Below, one piece after another: positions 1 through 6,153 of a DNA stretch of 9,784 nucleotides. Positions within the stretch are counted from its first letter, which is position 1. Each line of letters begins with the position of its first letter. This DNA is from an uncultured Lachnospiraceae bacterium. Its GTDB lineage: Bacteria; Bacillota; Clostridia; Lachnospirales; Lachnospiraceae. The position numbers and the translations under genes are program-made. Under the pieces are notes generated by a model. That model did no database searches, was not told the origin of the DNA, and saw only the letters and a list, made by a program, of their open reading frames with translations. The stretch spans positions 1 to 9,784 of the forward strand of contig CACZOG010000129.1 of the NCBI GenBank assembly GCA_902782715.1, read 5' to 3'.

Positions 1-116
1 AAGAACATTTGGATAAAGTGTTCGGAACAATAGATCTTAAAGAAAATGAAAAAGAGTTTGAAGTCTGTGTCATCATTCCGCTTTTGCAGATAAAAAGCAG
101 AGCGTCTGACTCCTGA
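1..116 (+). CDS. C-terminal fragment of a protein, possibly a sensor histidine kinase
   Basis: Reading from base 3, 37 codons stay open to a TGA at 114-116; the other two plus-strand frames stop within the first 35 bases. The fragment alternates charged residues with a short hydrophobic strand ending in VIIPLL, followed by a polar tail. A final beta strand ending in IPL a few residues before the stop is typical of GHKL-type ATPase domains of sensor kinases, for example the AgrC-like group. That is a resemblance only, because no ATP-binding motif lies inside the window. A hairpin terminator begins about 30 bases after the stop, so this is the last gene of a plus-strand transcript. The strand and frame are fairly secure, the family is not. 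Confidence 0.4.
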   Translation, partial: EHLDKVFGTIDLKENEKEFEVCVIIPLLQIKSRASDS

Positions 117-147
117 TCATTATGAACTGATATATCCTTTATCAATT

Positions 148-182
148 AAAAAACGACAGAGTTTACTGCTCTGTCGTTTTTT
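148..182. terminator. Bidirectional rho-independent terminator
   Basis: A perfect 8-bp stem CGACAGAG/CTCTGTCG (154-161 with 169-176) carries a 7-base loop and is flanked by six A on the left and six T on the right. It therefore reads as an intrinsic terminator on both strands. It ends the plus-strand fragment that stops at 116 and the minus-strand trmL region that stops at 189, as expected between convergent genes. Confidence 0.88.
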
Positions 183-188
183 GCTTTA

Positions 189-677
189 TTACCAGTGAAG
201 TCTGTGTAATTCGCCTTCTGTTTCGAGGCCTTTAAAATTGTTCTGTCTCAGGGCTTCGTAAAGAACAATGTTTACGGAATTGGAAAGATTAAGAGATCTT
301 ATCTCGGGAAGCATCGGGATCCTGATGCAGTCGTCCGGATGCTCAACAAGGATTTCTTCCGGAATTCCCGCGCTCTCTTTTCCGAACATGATATAATCGT
401 TCTAGTCATAAGACACTTCCGTATAAACATGCTTTGCCTTTGTGGTTGCAAAGTATATATGCGCATTGGGATTCTTTTCAAGAAACTCCGCATAGTTCAT
501 GTATCTTCTTACATCAAGTTTGTCCCAGTAGTCCATTCCGGCTCTTTTTACGCTTTTATCATTTAAGACAAATCCGAGAGGCTCGATCAGATGAAGCGTA
601 GTTCCCGTTGCAACACAGGTTCTTCCGATCGCTCCGGTGTTAAACGGGATCTCGGGTTCGTGAAGTACTATATTCAT
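189..677 (-). pseudogene. trmL: tRNA (cytidine/uridine(34)-2'-O)-methyltransferase TrmL, interrupted by an in-frame TAG
   Basis: TrmL is a SPOUT-class enzyme that transfers a methyl group from S-adenosylmethionine to the ribose of wobble base 34 in tRNA-Leu species. The N-terminus (IVLHEPEIPFNTGAIGRTC) and the knot motifs (FGKESAGIPEEIL, then RIPMLPEIRSLNLSNSVNIVLYEAL) are unmistakable. Both parts lie in the same frame, separated by one TAG at 402-404 (codon 92). Without it the product would be about 162 residues, close to the usual 155-165. The start at 677 is chosen because GGAAAGG lies 6 bases upstream and the family begins with MNIVL-like sequence; a TTG at 692 in the same frame would add only five residues. 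A stop at codon 92 removes the whole S-adenosylmethionine-binding knot, so the truncated protein should be inactive. An ATG at 389 begins MFGKES, but a fragment starting there would lack the N-terminal half. A sequencing error is possible. Confidence 0.9.
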
Positions 678-693
678 TATCATCCTTTCCAAA

Positions 694-719
694 TAAAAGC
701 CTCCCGTCCGGAAGGCTTT
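694..719 (-). terminator. Terminator between the aminotransferase gene and trmL
   Basis: On the minus strand AAAGCCT pairs with AGGCTTT (713-719 with 696-702), a single bulged base follows, then GG/CC and a 5-base loop. The hairpin is followed by TTTTATTT. It begins about 7 bases after the aminotransferase stop. The trmL Shine-Dalgarno (GGAAAGG) lies directly after the T-rich tail, so trmL is either expressed by read-through or has a promoter inside the aminotransferase gene. Confidence 0.75.
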
Positions 720-725
720 ATGTGT

Positions 726-1892
726 TTATTTAATTCTCAGTTTTTCTATAAAGTCTTTAAGTCTGCCGATCGCAACTTTCAGATCATCAATCGAGTATGC
801 GTAAGAGATTCGAAGGAATCCTTCGCCGCAGTCTCCGAAAGCTGTTCCCGGAACGACTGCAACCTTCTCTTCCTCAAGGAACTTAAGGGCGAATTCTTCG
901 CTCGTCATACCGAATTCCTTGATGCAGGGGAATACATAGAACGCACCGAACGGTTCGAAGCAGGGAAGATTCATTTCCTTAAATTCGTTCATAAGGTATC
1001 TTCTTCTCTGATTGTACGCTTCCATCATTTCCGCAACGTCATCGTCTCCGTTTTTAAGTGCTTCGACAGCCGCATACTGGCTTGTCGTGGGAGCACACAT
1101 GATCGCAAACTGATGAAGCTTGATCATCTGCTTGATCACGAGTTCGGGGCCAAGTGCATATCCGAGTCTCCAGCCTGTCATTGCGTATGCCTTCGAAAAG
1201 CCGTTTATAACAATGGTTCTCTCCTGCATTCCGTGGAGTGAGCAGATCGAAACATGCTTTGATTTGTATGAAAGTTCCGAATAAATCTCATCGGAAATGA
1301 CCATCAGGTCATATTTTTCGATAATGGGAACGAGTTTTTCAAGATCACTCTTTTCCATGATCGCACCCGTAGGATTGTTCGGGAAAGCAAGGATCAGAAC
1401 TTTGGTCTTTTCCGTGATCGCGCTTTCGAGTTCCTCGGGGGTGAGCCTGAACTGATTCTCGTTCTTTAAAGGAAGGATAACGGGGACGCCGTCAGCCATT
1501 ATCGTACAGGGTTCATAAGATACATAGCAGGGTGTCGGGATTATTACTTCGTCTCCCGGATTTAACATGCAGCGAAGTGCAAGGTCAATGCCCTCGGAAC
1601 CGCCGACCGTAACCAGCGTTTCTTTTAAGGGGTCGTACATAACTCCCTGTTTTCTTGCATAGTAATTGCAGATCTCCTGTCTTAATTCTTTTATACCTGC
1701 ATTTGATGTATAGAAAGTTCTGCCTTTTTCAAGCGAATAGATACCCTCATCTCTTATGTGCCAGGGCGTGTCAAAATCCGGCTCGCCGACACCTAAGGAA
1801 ATCGCATCTTCCATCTCGCTTACGATATCAAAGAATTTTCTGATACCCGAAGGCTTGATTGTTGTTATTTTATCTGAAAGCGGGTTTCTCAT
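726..1892 (-). CDS. Class I/II PLP-dependent aminotransferase (aspartate/aromatic/PatA-like)
   Basis: This is a 388-residue fold-type I transaminase that moves an amino group between an amino acid and a 2-oxo acid through pyridoxal phosphate in the cytoplasm. Key residues are visible: PNNPTG at 171-176, the pyridine-binding Asp201 and Tyr204 in SDEIY, the Schiff-base Lys234 in NGFSKAYAMTGWRLGY with phosphate-contacting Arg242, and the carboxylate-binding Arg361 in FLRISY. Length is normal and the frame is intact. The ATG overlaps the stop of the upstream Lrp-type regulator as ATGA (1889-1892), so the two are translationally coupled and the regulator probably controls or senses an amino acid handled by this enzyme. 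A hairpin terminator follows. Exact substrate cannot be read from sequence: aspartate, aromatic amino acids, branched-chain amino acids and N-acetyl-diaminopimelate are all possible for this subgroup. Confidence 0.93.
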   Translation of the reverse strand: MRNPLSDKITTIKPSGIRKFFDIVSEMEDAISLGVGEPDFDTPWHIRDEGIYSLEKGRTFYTSNAGIKELRQEICNYYARKQGVMYDPLKETLVTVGGSEGIDLALRCMLNPGDEVIIPTPCYVSYEPCTIMADGVPVILPLKNENQFRLTPEELESAITEKTKVLILAFPNNPTGAIMEKSDLEKLVPIIEKYDLMVISDEIYSELSYKSKHVSICSLHGMQERTIVINGFSKAYAMTGWRLGYALGPELVIKQMIKLHQFAIMCAPTTSQYAAVEALKNGDDDVAEMMEAYNQRRRYLMNEFKEMNLPCFEPFGAFYVFPCIKEFGMTSEEFALKFLEEEKVAVVPGTAFGDCGEGFLRISYAYSIDDLKVAIGRLKDFIEKLRIK

Positions 1893-2371
1893 GGTGTCAT
1901 TTTTAACCTTTCGTCAACGTATTTCTTAGCAAGGATCGTTCCGTGATCCTTATATTTCTTAAGTATAAAATGTGTTGCGGTGCTGAGCACTGTATCAAGT
2001 GTCGATAATTTGTCTGATACGAAATTCGACACTTCCTTAAGCGATTTGCCCTCTAAGGAAACCAAAAGGTCATAACCGCCTGAAATAAGATAAACACTGT
2101 TTACCTCGGGATATTTGTAAATTCTCTCTGCGATGCTGTCAAAGCCCTGACCTCGCTGAGGGGTAACTCTTACTTCGATAAGAGCGGAAACCTTCTCAAT
2201 GCTGGTCTTTTCCCAGTCTATAAGTGTATGATATCCGCAGATCACGCCCTCCGCTTCCATCGCGGCTATCTCATTCACAACATCAATTTCTTCCTCGCCG
2301 AGCATAACGGCAAGTTCTTTCAGATCGATTCTGCTGTTCTTTTCAATTGCTTTTAAAATCTTTTCGCGCAT
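1889..2371 (-). CDS. Lrp/AsnC-family transcriptional regulator
   Basis: This 160-residue protein has the Lrp/AsnC layout: an N-terminal winged helix-turn-helix (about residues 1-50, MREKILKAIEKNSRIDLKEL onward) and a C-terminal RAM ligand-binding and oligomerisation domain (about 62-140). The RAM domain contains YLISGGYDLLVSLEG, the usual glycine-rich ligand-site turn. The start at 2371 is preferred because AAGGAG lies 6 bases upstream and the family begins close to the first helix. A start at 2410 would add 13 charged residues with no clear ribosome site. The gene lies 35 bases after the AIR-synthase-like gene and overlaps the aminotransferase by four bases, so all three probably form one operon. 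Members of this family usually bind amino acids and regulate amino-acid metabolism; here the likely target is its own operon, though no operator is evident. Confidence 0.92.
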   Translation of the reverse strand: MREKILKAIEKNSRIDLKELAVMLGEEEIDVVNEIAAMEAEGVICGYHTLIDWEKTSIEKVSALIEVRVTPQRGQGFDSIAERIYKYPEVNSVYLISGGYDLLVSLEGKSLKEVSNFVSDKLSTLDTVLSTATHFILKKYKDHGTILAKKYVDERLKMTP

Positions 2372-2406
2372 ATCATTCTCCTTGTGTTCGTGAAATGTAT
2401 TTTTAC

Positions 2407-3453
2407 TCACAGGACTTTGAATATCTCGTCCTGTTTTATCTTGTCTATATATCTTACGTCTTCGCCGTTAACGATGACTTTGTCATTATCGGATGTAAAT
2501 TCTCCGATCTTAACCGCTTCGATTCCTTCGCCCTTAAGCTTCTCGATCATATCATCAGCGTCTTCGCAGACTATTAATAACATTCCCGAAGATTTAAGTG
2601 CATACGGATTGATATCATAAAAGTTGCAGACTTCGATGATCTCCTGTCTTACGGGAATCGCTTTGATATCAGCCTTCAGTCCGCATCCCGCTGCACTCGC
2701 AAGCTCCCAAAGTGCTCCGAAAATACCGTGCTCGGATACATTCTTCATGGCCGTCGCATTTAAAAGACTTGCCGCTCGGGCTTCTTTTGATACTGAGAAA
2801 TCTTCAATTGAGAGATCAAAGAAATCCAAAAAGTTCCTTCCGAAGTGTGCGCTTATCTCATCTTTTTTTTCTTTGAAGATCCGATAAGCACCCTCAAGTG
2901 CAATGCTCTTTGCTGCCAGTATCGCGTTGCCGGGTTTTATATTCTTTTTGTCGAGACTCTTTTCTGCGAGATCATCTTTTATAAAAGGCTCTCCGAAAGC
3001 GGTAATGCTGACTATAATACCTCCTGTATTGCGATCGTCATCATTTCCGTTTTCCTGTTCTGATAAAATCGGCTTACCGATCATCGGACTAACCTCGGAG
3101 TGTCCTCCGATGATTGCCGCGCCGAGTACAGCGCATTCATCGTTTACCGCTTTCTCGACTTCTTTTATCTCTCCTTCTTCGCATTCGGGGGAGATCATGA
3201 GAGAAACGGTCACATATTTTACGGCGATCCCGTTTGCCGCAAGATCATTTGCCGCTTTTATGAGTGCGATTTTCGCCCCGTCGGATCCGATACCCTCAGA
3301 AACGGCAACACCCATTCGTTCATTATCAGAACAATTCAAAATGGCGCAGTCTTCTCCGAAAGCCGCGCCAGTAATCATCTTATCACTTTTAACTTTTATT
3401 TCCTTTAAAATCGACCTTTTCAGGACATTTTCGGAAATCTTTCCTTCCACCAT
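2407..3453 (-). CDS. PurM/HypE-like (AIR synthase-related) protein
   Basis: This 348-residue protein has the two-domain AIR-synthase fold signature. The N-terminal domain carries GEDCAIL (33-39), NDLAANG (69-75) and the nucleotide-loop type motif IIGGHSEVSP (114-123). The C-terminal domain carries HGIFGALWELASAAGCGL (242-259), IPV (266-268) and NPYALKSSGML (282-292), which correspond to the HypE/ThiL-type second half. The family uses ATP to activate small substrates. HypE proteins end in a cysteine that receives the carbamoyl group used for hydrogenase cyanide ligands; this protein ends in IFKVL with no cysteine, and no hydrogenase genes are nearby, so a hydrogenase role is unlikely. The start at 3453 has GGTGA 6 bases upstream. 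It heads the operon with the Lrp regulator and the aminotransferase, which suggests a role tied to amino-acid or cofactor metabolism. The substrate is unknown. Confidence 0.82.
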   Translation of the reverse strand: MVEGKISENVLKRSILKEIKVKSDKMITGAAFGEDCAILNCSDNERMGVAVSEGIGSDGAKIALIKAANDLAANGIAVKYVTVSLMISPECEEGEIKEVEKAVNDECAVLGAAIIGGHSEVSPMIGKPILSEQENGNDDDRNTGGIIVSITAFGEPFIKDDLAEKSLDKKNIKPGNAILAAKSIALEGAYRIFKEKKDEISAHFGRNFLDFFDLSIEDFSVSKEARAASLLNATAMKNVSEHGIFGALWELASAAGCGLKADIKAIPVRQEIIEVCNFYDINPYALKSSGMLLIVCEDADDMIEKLKGEGIEAVKIGEFTSDNDKVIVNGEDVRYIDKIKQDEIFKVL

Positions 3454-3523
3454 CGCGTATCACCGGTTTATTGCTTTTTTCAAATTTTTAACTTATACTT
3501 TACGTACAAAACAATAAATTGCG

Positions 3524-3555
3524 AAAAATTCAACCGGCACCTTGAGCCACTTGAA
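3524..3555 (-). terminator. Weak terminator after the microprotein gene
   Basis: On the minus strand TTCAA (3555-3551) pairs with TTGAA (3533-3529), and GGC with GCC inside, separated by a 2x2 mismatch and closed by a 7-base loop. ATTTTT follows. It begins 5 bases after the microprotein stop codon. The stem is imperfect, so termination may be partial and transcripts may run on into the AIR-synthase-like gene. Confidence 0.4.
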
Positions 3556-3560
3556 ATCCC

Positions 3561-3665
3561 TTAGACAAGAGCACTTATCACAAAGGGAATTACCATCGCA
3601 ATACAAAGTATAATCGCGACTATCGCTATAATGGTTTTGGATTTTTTGGTATGTAAATTCATCAT
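3561..3665 (-). CDS. 34-residue single-pass membrane microprotein
   Basis: A short frame from ATG at 3665 to TAA at 3561 encodes MMNLHTKKSKT followed by a hydrophobic stretch IIAIVAIILCIAMVIPFVI and the end SALV. That is a basic N-terminus (K7, K8, K10) plus one membrane span of about 20 residues, giving an N-in, C-out topology by the positive-inside rule. GAGG lies 9 bases before the first ATG. A close-to-consensus promoter sits about 30 bases further upstream, and a weak terminator follows, which together support a real gene. It is similar in size and layout to small membrane proteins of Firmicutes such as Prli42, but I do not see enough to assign it there. Function is unknown. The overlapping longer frame 3493-3726 on the same strand has no protein-like features. 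Confidence 0.72.
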   Translation of the reverse strand: MMNLHTKKSKTIIAIVAIILCIAMVIPFVISALV

Positions 3666-3697
3666 AACTGTGCACCTCAAACAATGTGTACGAAAGG

Positions 3698-3726
3698 ATT
3701 ATAAATGATATTTCCTGTTTTTGCAA
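3698..3726 (-). promoter_or_regulatory. Sigma-A promoter for the microprotein gene
   Basis: On the minus strand TTGCAA (3726-3721) and a perfect TATAAT (3703-3698) are separated by exactly 17 bases. The predicted transcript start is near 3691, giving a leader of about 25 bases before the ATG at 3665 that contains its ribosome site. The -10 hexamer lies in the Shine-Dalgarno-to-ATG interval of the divergent plus-strand gene (start 3705), so the promoter occupies that gene's first codons. Confidence 0.75.
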
Positions 3727-4388
3727 GTGTTATAGTCTTCTGCATATGGCTTGCATACGAAATACGAAAGAGCAATAAAAAGGGCGACAAGGCCGAAAAA
3801 GCATTCTGGGCGAGAGAGGCCGAAGCCGACAATACAAGAAAAGCTTCACTCGACGATCTGCACTACATCGTCATTCCCGATGAGATATTCCAACCCTTCT
3901 TAAACAGTAAAGGAGAATTCATTGAATCAGATGAAAACCATGAAAAGGTTTTCGCAGATGCCCTGATCGCATTCAAGCATTTAAAAAACAGCAAGATCGT
4001 AAATTTCTCAAATATCTCAAATACGGATCTGAAGCTTACTTATGGGGCTGCTAATCTTCCCGAGCTGACTTTGTACGACCAGAATTTCGTTCTTTTGATT
4101 AGAACACTCCAGTCCATGGGCGAGTATTTTCTTGCAAAAGGCGATAAGGAAACAGCCAAGAACATGCTCGAGTTTGCCGTTTCTTCGGGAAGCGACACCA
4201 TAAGTACCTATAAACTTTTAGGTTCCATCTATTTAGAGGAAGAGGACTTCACCAAGATCAATTACCTCTCCTCCTCCGCATCCCTGTTAACAGGACTTAC
4301 CAAAGGTCCGATCCTCAATTACCTTCACGAGATCGCTCCGACAAACGAAGAGAAGGAAGAAAGCATTCTCGAAATTCTCGATCAATAG
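3705..4388 (+). CDS. Membrane-anchored protein with a TPR-like C-terminal region, function unknown
   Basis: This 227-residue protein starts with one hydrophobic segment (residues 2-18, IFPVFASVIVFCIWLAY) followed by a strongly basic stretch (IRKSNKKGDK), so it is anchored with its bulk in the cytoplasm. A charged helix follows (28-45), then a central region with the sequence SNISNTDLKLTYGAANLPEL (102-121). The C-terminus has paired helices (about 126-145 and 148-160, with AKNMLEFAVSSGSDTISTYKLLGSIYL) that look like degenerate tetratricopeptide repeats. AAAGGA lies 6 bases before the ATG. I recall similar proteins as uncharacterised in Lachnospiraceae, but cannot name a family. It is divergent from the membrane microprotein, with only 39 bases between start codons, and its own promoter is not clear. 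The gene ends with TAG, showing that TAG is used as a normal stop here. Confidence 0.8.
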   Translation: MIFPVFASVIVFCIWLAYEIRKSNKKGDKAEKAFWAREAEADNTRKASLDDLHYIVIPDEIFQPFLNSKGEFIESDENHEKVFADALIAFKHLKNSKIVNFSNISNTDLKLTYGAANLPELTLYDQNFVLLIRTLQSMGEYFLAKGDKETAKNMLEFAVSSGSDTISTYKLLGSIYLEEEDFTKINYLSSSASLLTGLTKGPILNYLHEIAPTNEEKEESILEILDQ

Positions 4389-4409
4389 ATAAAATCATGG
4401 ATATAAAAA

Positions 4410-4440
4410 GGCGGTATGAAATTCATACCGCCATATTTTT
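4410..4440. terminator. Bidirectional terminator between convergent genes
   Basis: GGCGGTATG (4410-4418) pairs perfectly with CATACCGCC (4424-4432) around the loop AAATT. On the plus strand ATATTTTTAT follows, and on the minus strand TTTTTATAT follows. It serves both the gene ending at 4388 and the minus-strand gene ending at 4439, whose stop codon lies within the T tract. Confidence 0.9.
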
Positions 4441-6067
4441 ATTCTGTTTCTTCTTCGTTTTCCTCGACATCCTCTTCAGTATCCTCTTCGGGAATTGCTG
4501 CCAGGCTCTCATCGATGTTTTCTTCGAATTTGTAATTTTCGATGTTTCGTGTGATATATGCGTTGTAAATATCATCCAGCTTTTCATATCCGATAAAATG
4601 CAGTCTGTACGGGATATGGGAATAATGGCCGGTCTCAACGCCGTCCCATTCAACATTCAGATCGTTCTTGGTCTTATAATAATCCTTTTCGGAATAAACG
4701 AAAGAACCGTCGGGTGCAAACTGAACATCATCCCAGTTAACATAGAAATAATAATCGTAATATATGTCTACATCTTTCTTATTGACATCTTTTACCGTGT
4801 TCTCATAATGCATTTTGTATACGAGAACAAGCATATTGTTGGGAGATGATACGCTGTCTTTTGCCGTAAGGAAATAGTTTCCGATGTAATTGATATCAAG
4901 AGAAAATCCTTCAACCCAATTGTATGTGGTTCCCAGGATTATATCGTTTGACTGGGCTTTCATTTCTTCAAGTGCGGATTCGGGGATCTGAGAAGCGCTT
5001 GTCAGATATTCACCCAATCCTTCAACCTTGAATGCCTTGGATTCAAGATCGGGTACCTTTTCGTAATCACTTATATATTCATCAACACCGTACGGATACT
5101 GGATCTTTACGGTTATCTCATCTCCGTTTTTCAATCCTTTGTTGTCGCCTTCGATCGAGTAATACAATCCGTTATCGGGATAATCTGCTATTAATGCCTG
5201 TCCGTTGGGCGAAATTCCGGAGAATGATACTTCAACACCATCAAAAGGATCGAAGCGGGGAACTTCCTGAAGACCGGATACAGTATATTCAATATCGGAA
5301 TAGTTAACTTTTACCTTAAACTTCTTGGCGATCTGATCCATCTCTTCATCATCATAATTGGAATCCCATGAGAATGTGATAACATCGCCGTTCGATAATC
5401 CCGAATACTGTGATAAACCTCCGTCAAGTTCGGTTCCTACAATGAATAACTTTGCAGCATCTTTTTTATCGTTAACATCAATGTCGTAAAGCATAAGACC
5501 CCAACGGAAAAGTTCGTTATCATTAACGTACTTTTTTATCGCATTCGACATTTTAAATTTATTTTCGTTTTCTTCATAGAATCTGTCTTCGTCAAAAACG
5601 TAGGTTGCTTTGCCGTATCCGTTATATCCCGAAGTTTCTATCGTAATGTAATCGTTCATGTTGACTTTTGATCTGTGCAATGTGATCGCAAGAACGATTG
5701 CAACGATAGCAATTATCACAATTACGGCTATAACGACTAAAGCGACTGCTGCCGCACCGATTCCGATAATGGCCTTCTTTTTACCGGACCCCTTTTTCTC
5801 AGGCTTGGTTTCCGTCTTTGCCTCGTCTTTTACCTCTTTAGCGGGAGCCTCATCTTTTGTTTCCTTTGAAGGTGTCTCTTCGGCAGCTTTTTCCTCTGCC
5901 TTGGCCTCCTCCTTTGCTTCTTCGGCAGGAGTTTCCTCTTTTGTTTCTTCCTTTGCTTCTTCAGCAGGTGCTTCTTCGGCAGGAGCTTCTGCTTTAACTT
6001 CTTCTGCAGTCTCTTCTGTTTTTTCTGCTTCAGATTCCGCTGTCACAATTTCCTTTTCGTTTTCCAT
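4439..6067 (-). CDS. Type II membrane protein with an acidic repetitive cytoplasmic tail and tandem extracellular domains
   Basis: This 542-residue protein has four parts. Residues 1-90 are low-complexity Glu/Ala/Lys/Pro repeats. Residues 91-98 are basic (KKGSGKKK) and are followed by a long hydrophobic segment (99-130); by the positive-inside rule the acidic tail is cytoplasmic and the rest is outside. The exterior begins with two related units. The first (138-265) has YITIETSGYNGYGKATYVFD and LSNGDVITF, the second (277-352) has VEVSFSGISPNGQALIADY and LKNGDEITV, and they end in VSGL and VEGL. A third, aromatic-rich region (375-510) follows, then a second acidic tail (518-542). The start at 6067 has AAAGGAG 6 bases upstream. 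I recall comparable exported proteins in Lachnospiraceae with no known function. It is downstream of nth and the three-span membrane protein on the same strand, but has a possible promoter of its own. Confidence 0.82.
   Translation of the reverse strand: MENEKEIVTAESEAEKTEETAEEVKAEAPAEEAPAEEAKEETKEETPAEEAKEEAKAEEKAAEETPSKETKDEAPAKEVKDEAKTETKPEKKGSGKKKAIIGIGAAAVALVVIAVIVIIAIVAIVLAITLHRSKVNMNDYITIETSGYNGYGKATYVFDEDRFYEENENKFKMSNAIKKYVNDNELFRWGLMLYDIDVNDKKDAAKLFIVGTELDGGLSQYSGLSNGDVITFSWDSNYDDEEMDQIAKKFKVKVNYSDIEYTVSGLQEVPRFDPFDGVEVSFSGISPNGQALIADYPDNGLYYSIEGDNKGLKNGDEITVKIQYPYGVDEYISDYEKVPDLESKAFKVEGLGEYLTSASQIPESALEEMKAQSNDIILGTTYNWVEGFSLDINYIGNYFLTAKDSVSSPNNMLVLVYKMHYENTVKDVNKKDVDIYYDYYFYVNWDDVQFAPDGSFVYSEKDYYKTKNDLNVEWDGVETGHYSHIPYRLHFIGYEKLDDIYNAYITRNIENYKFEENIDESLAAIPEEDTEEDVEENEEETE
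5798..6004 (-). repeat. Coding low-complexity repeats (Glu-Ala-Pro-Ala-Glu-Glu type)
   Basis: Codons 22-90 of the type II membrane protein are built from short variants of units such as EEAPAEEAKEE, EETPAEEAKEE and KDEAPAKEVK. At DNA level the plus strand shows recurring CTTCTTCGGCAGGAG-like blocks. Such repeats can change copy number by slippage. The plus-strand frame across this region reads Ser/Ala/Phe repeats and is only an antisense shadow. Confidence 0.8.
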
Positions 6068-6108
6068 ACGCTCTCCTTTTACGATTTATAAAATCATTCA
6101 ACAAATTT

Positions 6109-6137
6109 ACTTTAACATATCATACTGCATGGCACAA
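6109..6137 (-). promoter_or_regulatory. Possible promoter for the type II membrane protein gene
   Basis: On the minus strand TTGTGC (6137-6132) and TAAAGT (6114-6109) are 17 bases apart, with an extended -10 TGT directly before the -10. The match is modest. A transcript would start near 6102, leaving a leader of about 35 bases with the AAAGGAG ribosome site. No terminator is visible between the upstream three-span protein gene and this point, so read-through from nth is also possible. Confidence 0.4.
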
Positions 6138-6153
6138 CATAATCTGTTAACCA

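Noticed and set aside
402..404. TAG in trmL as a recoded (for example pyrrolysine) or reassigned codon
   Set aside because: TAG is the genuine stop of the gene ending at 4388, no downstream recoding structure was apparent, and TrmL is not a known pyrrolysine protein. A nonsense mutation or a base error is simpler.
591..1241. 216-residue plus-strand frame
   Set aside because: It is entirely antisense to the well-supported aminotransferase and the start of trmL, and shows no recognisable domain.
2372..2410. Longer start for the Lrp regulator (173 residues)
   Set aside because: The internal ATG at 2371 has AAGGAG at ideal spacing and matches the family N-terminus; the extra 13 residues are charged and have no visible ribosome site.
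3454..3523. Promoter for the AIR-synthase-like operon (TTGTTT, TATAAG-like elements)
   Set aside because: The boxes present do not give an acceptable 16-18 base spacing with good matches, so no site is assigned; weak read-through from the microprotein promoter may contribute.
3493..3726. 77-residue minus-strand frame
   Set aside because: It overlaps the microprotein in another frame, begins upstream of the predicted promoter start and looks unlike a protein; the 34-residue frame has the better signals.
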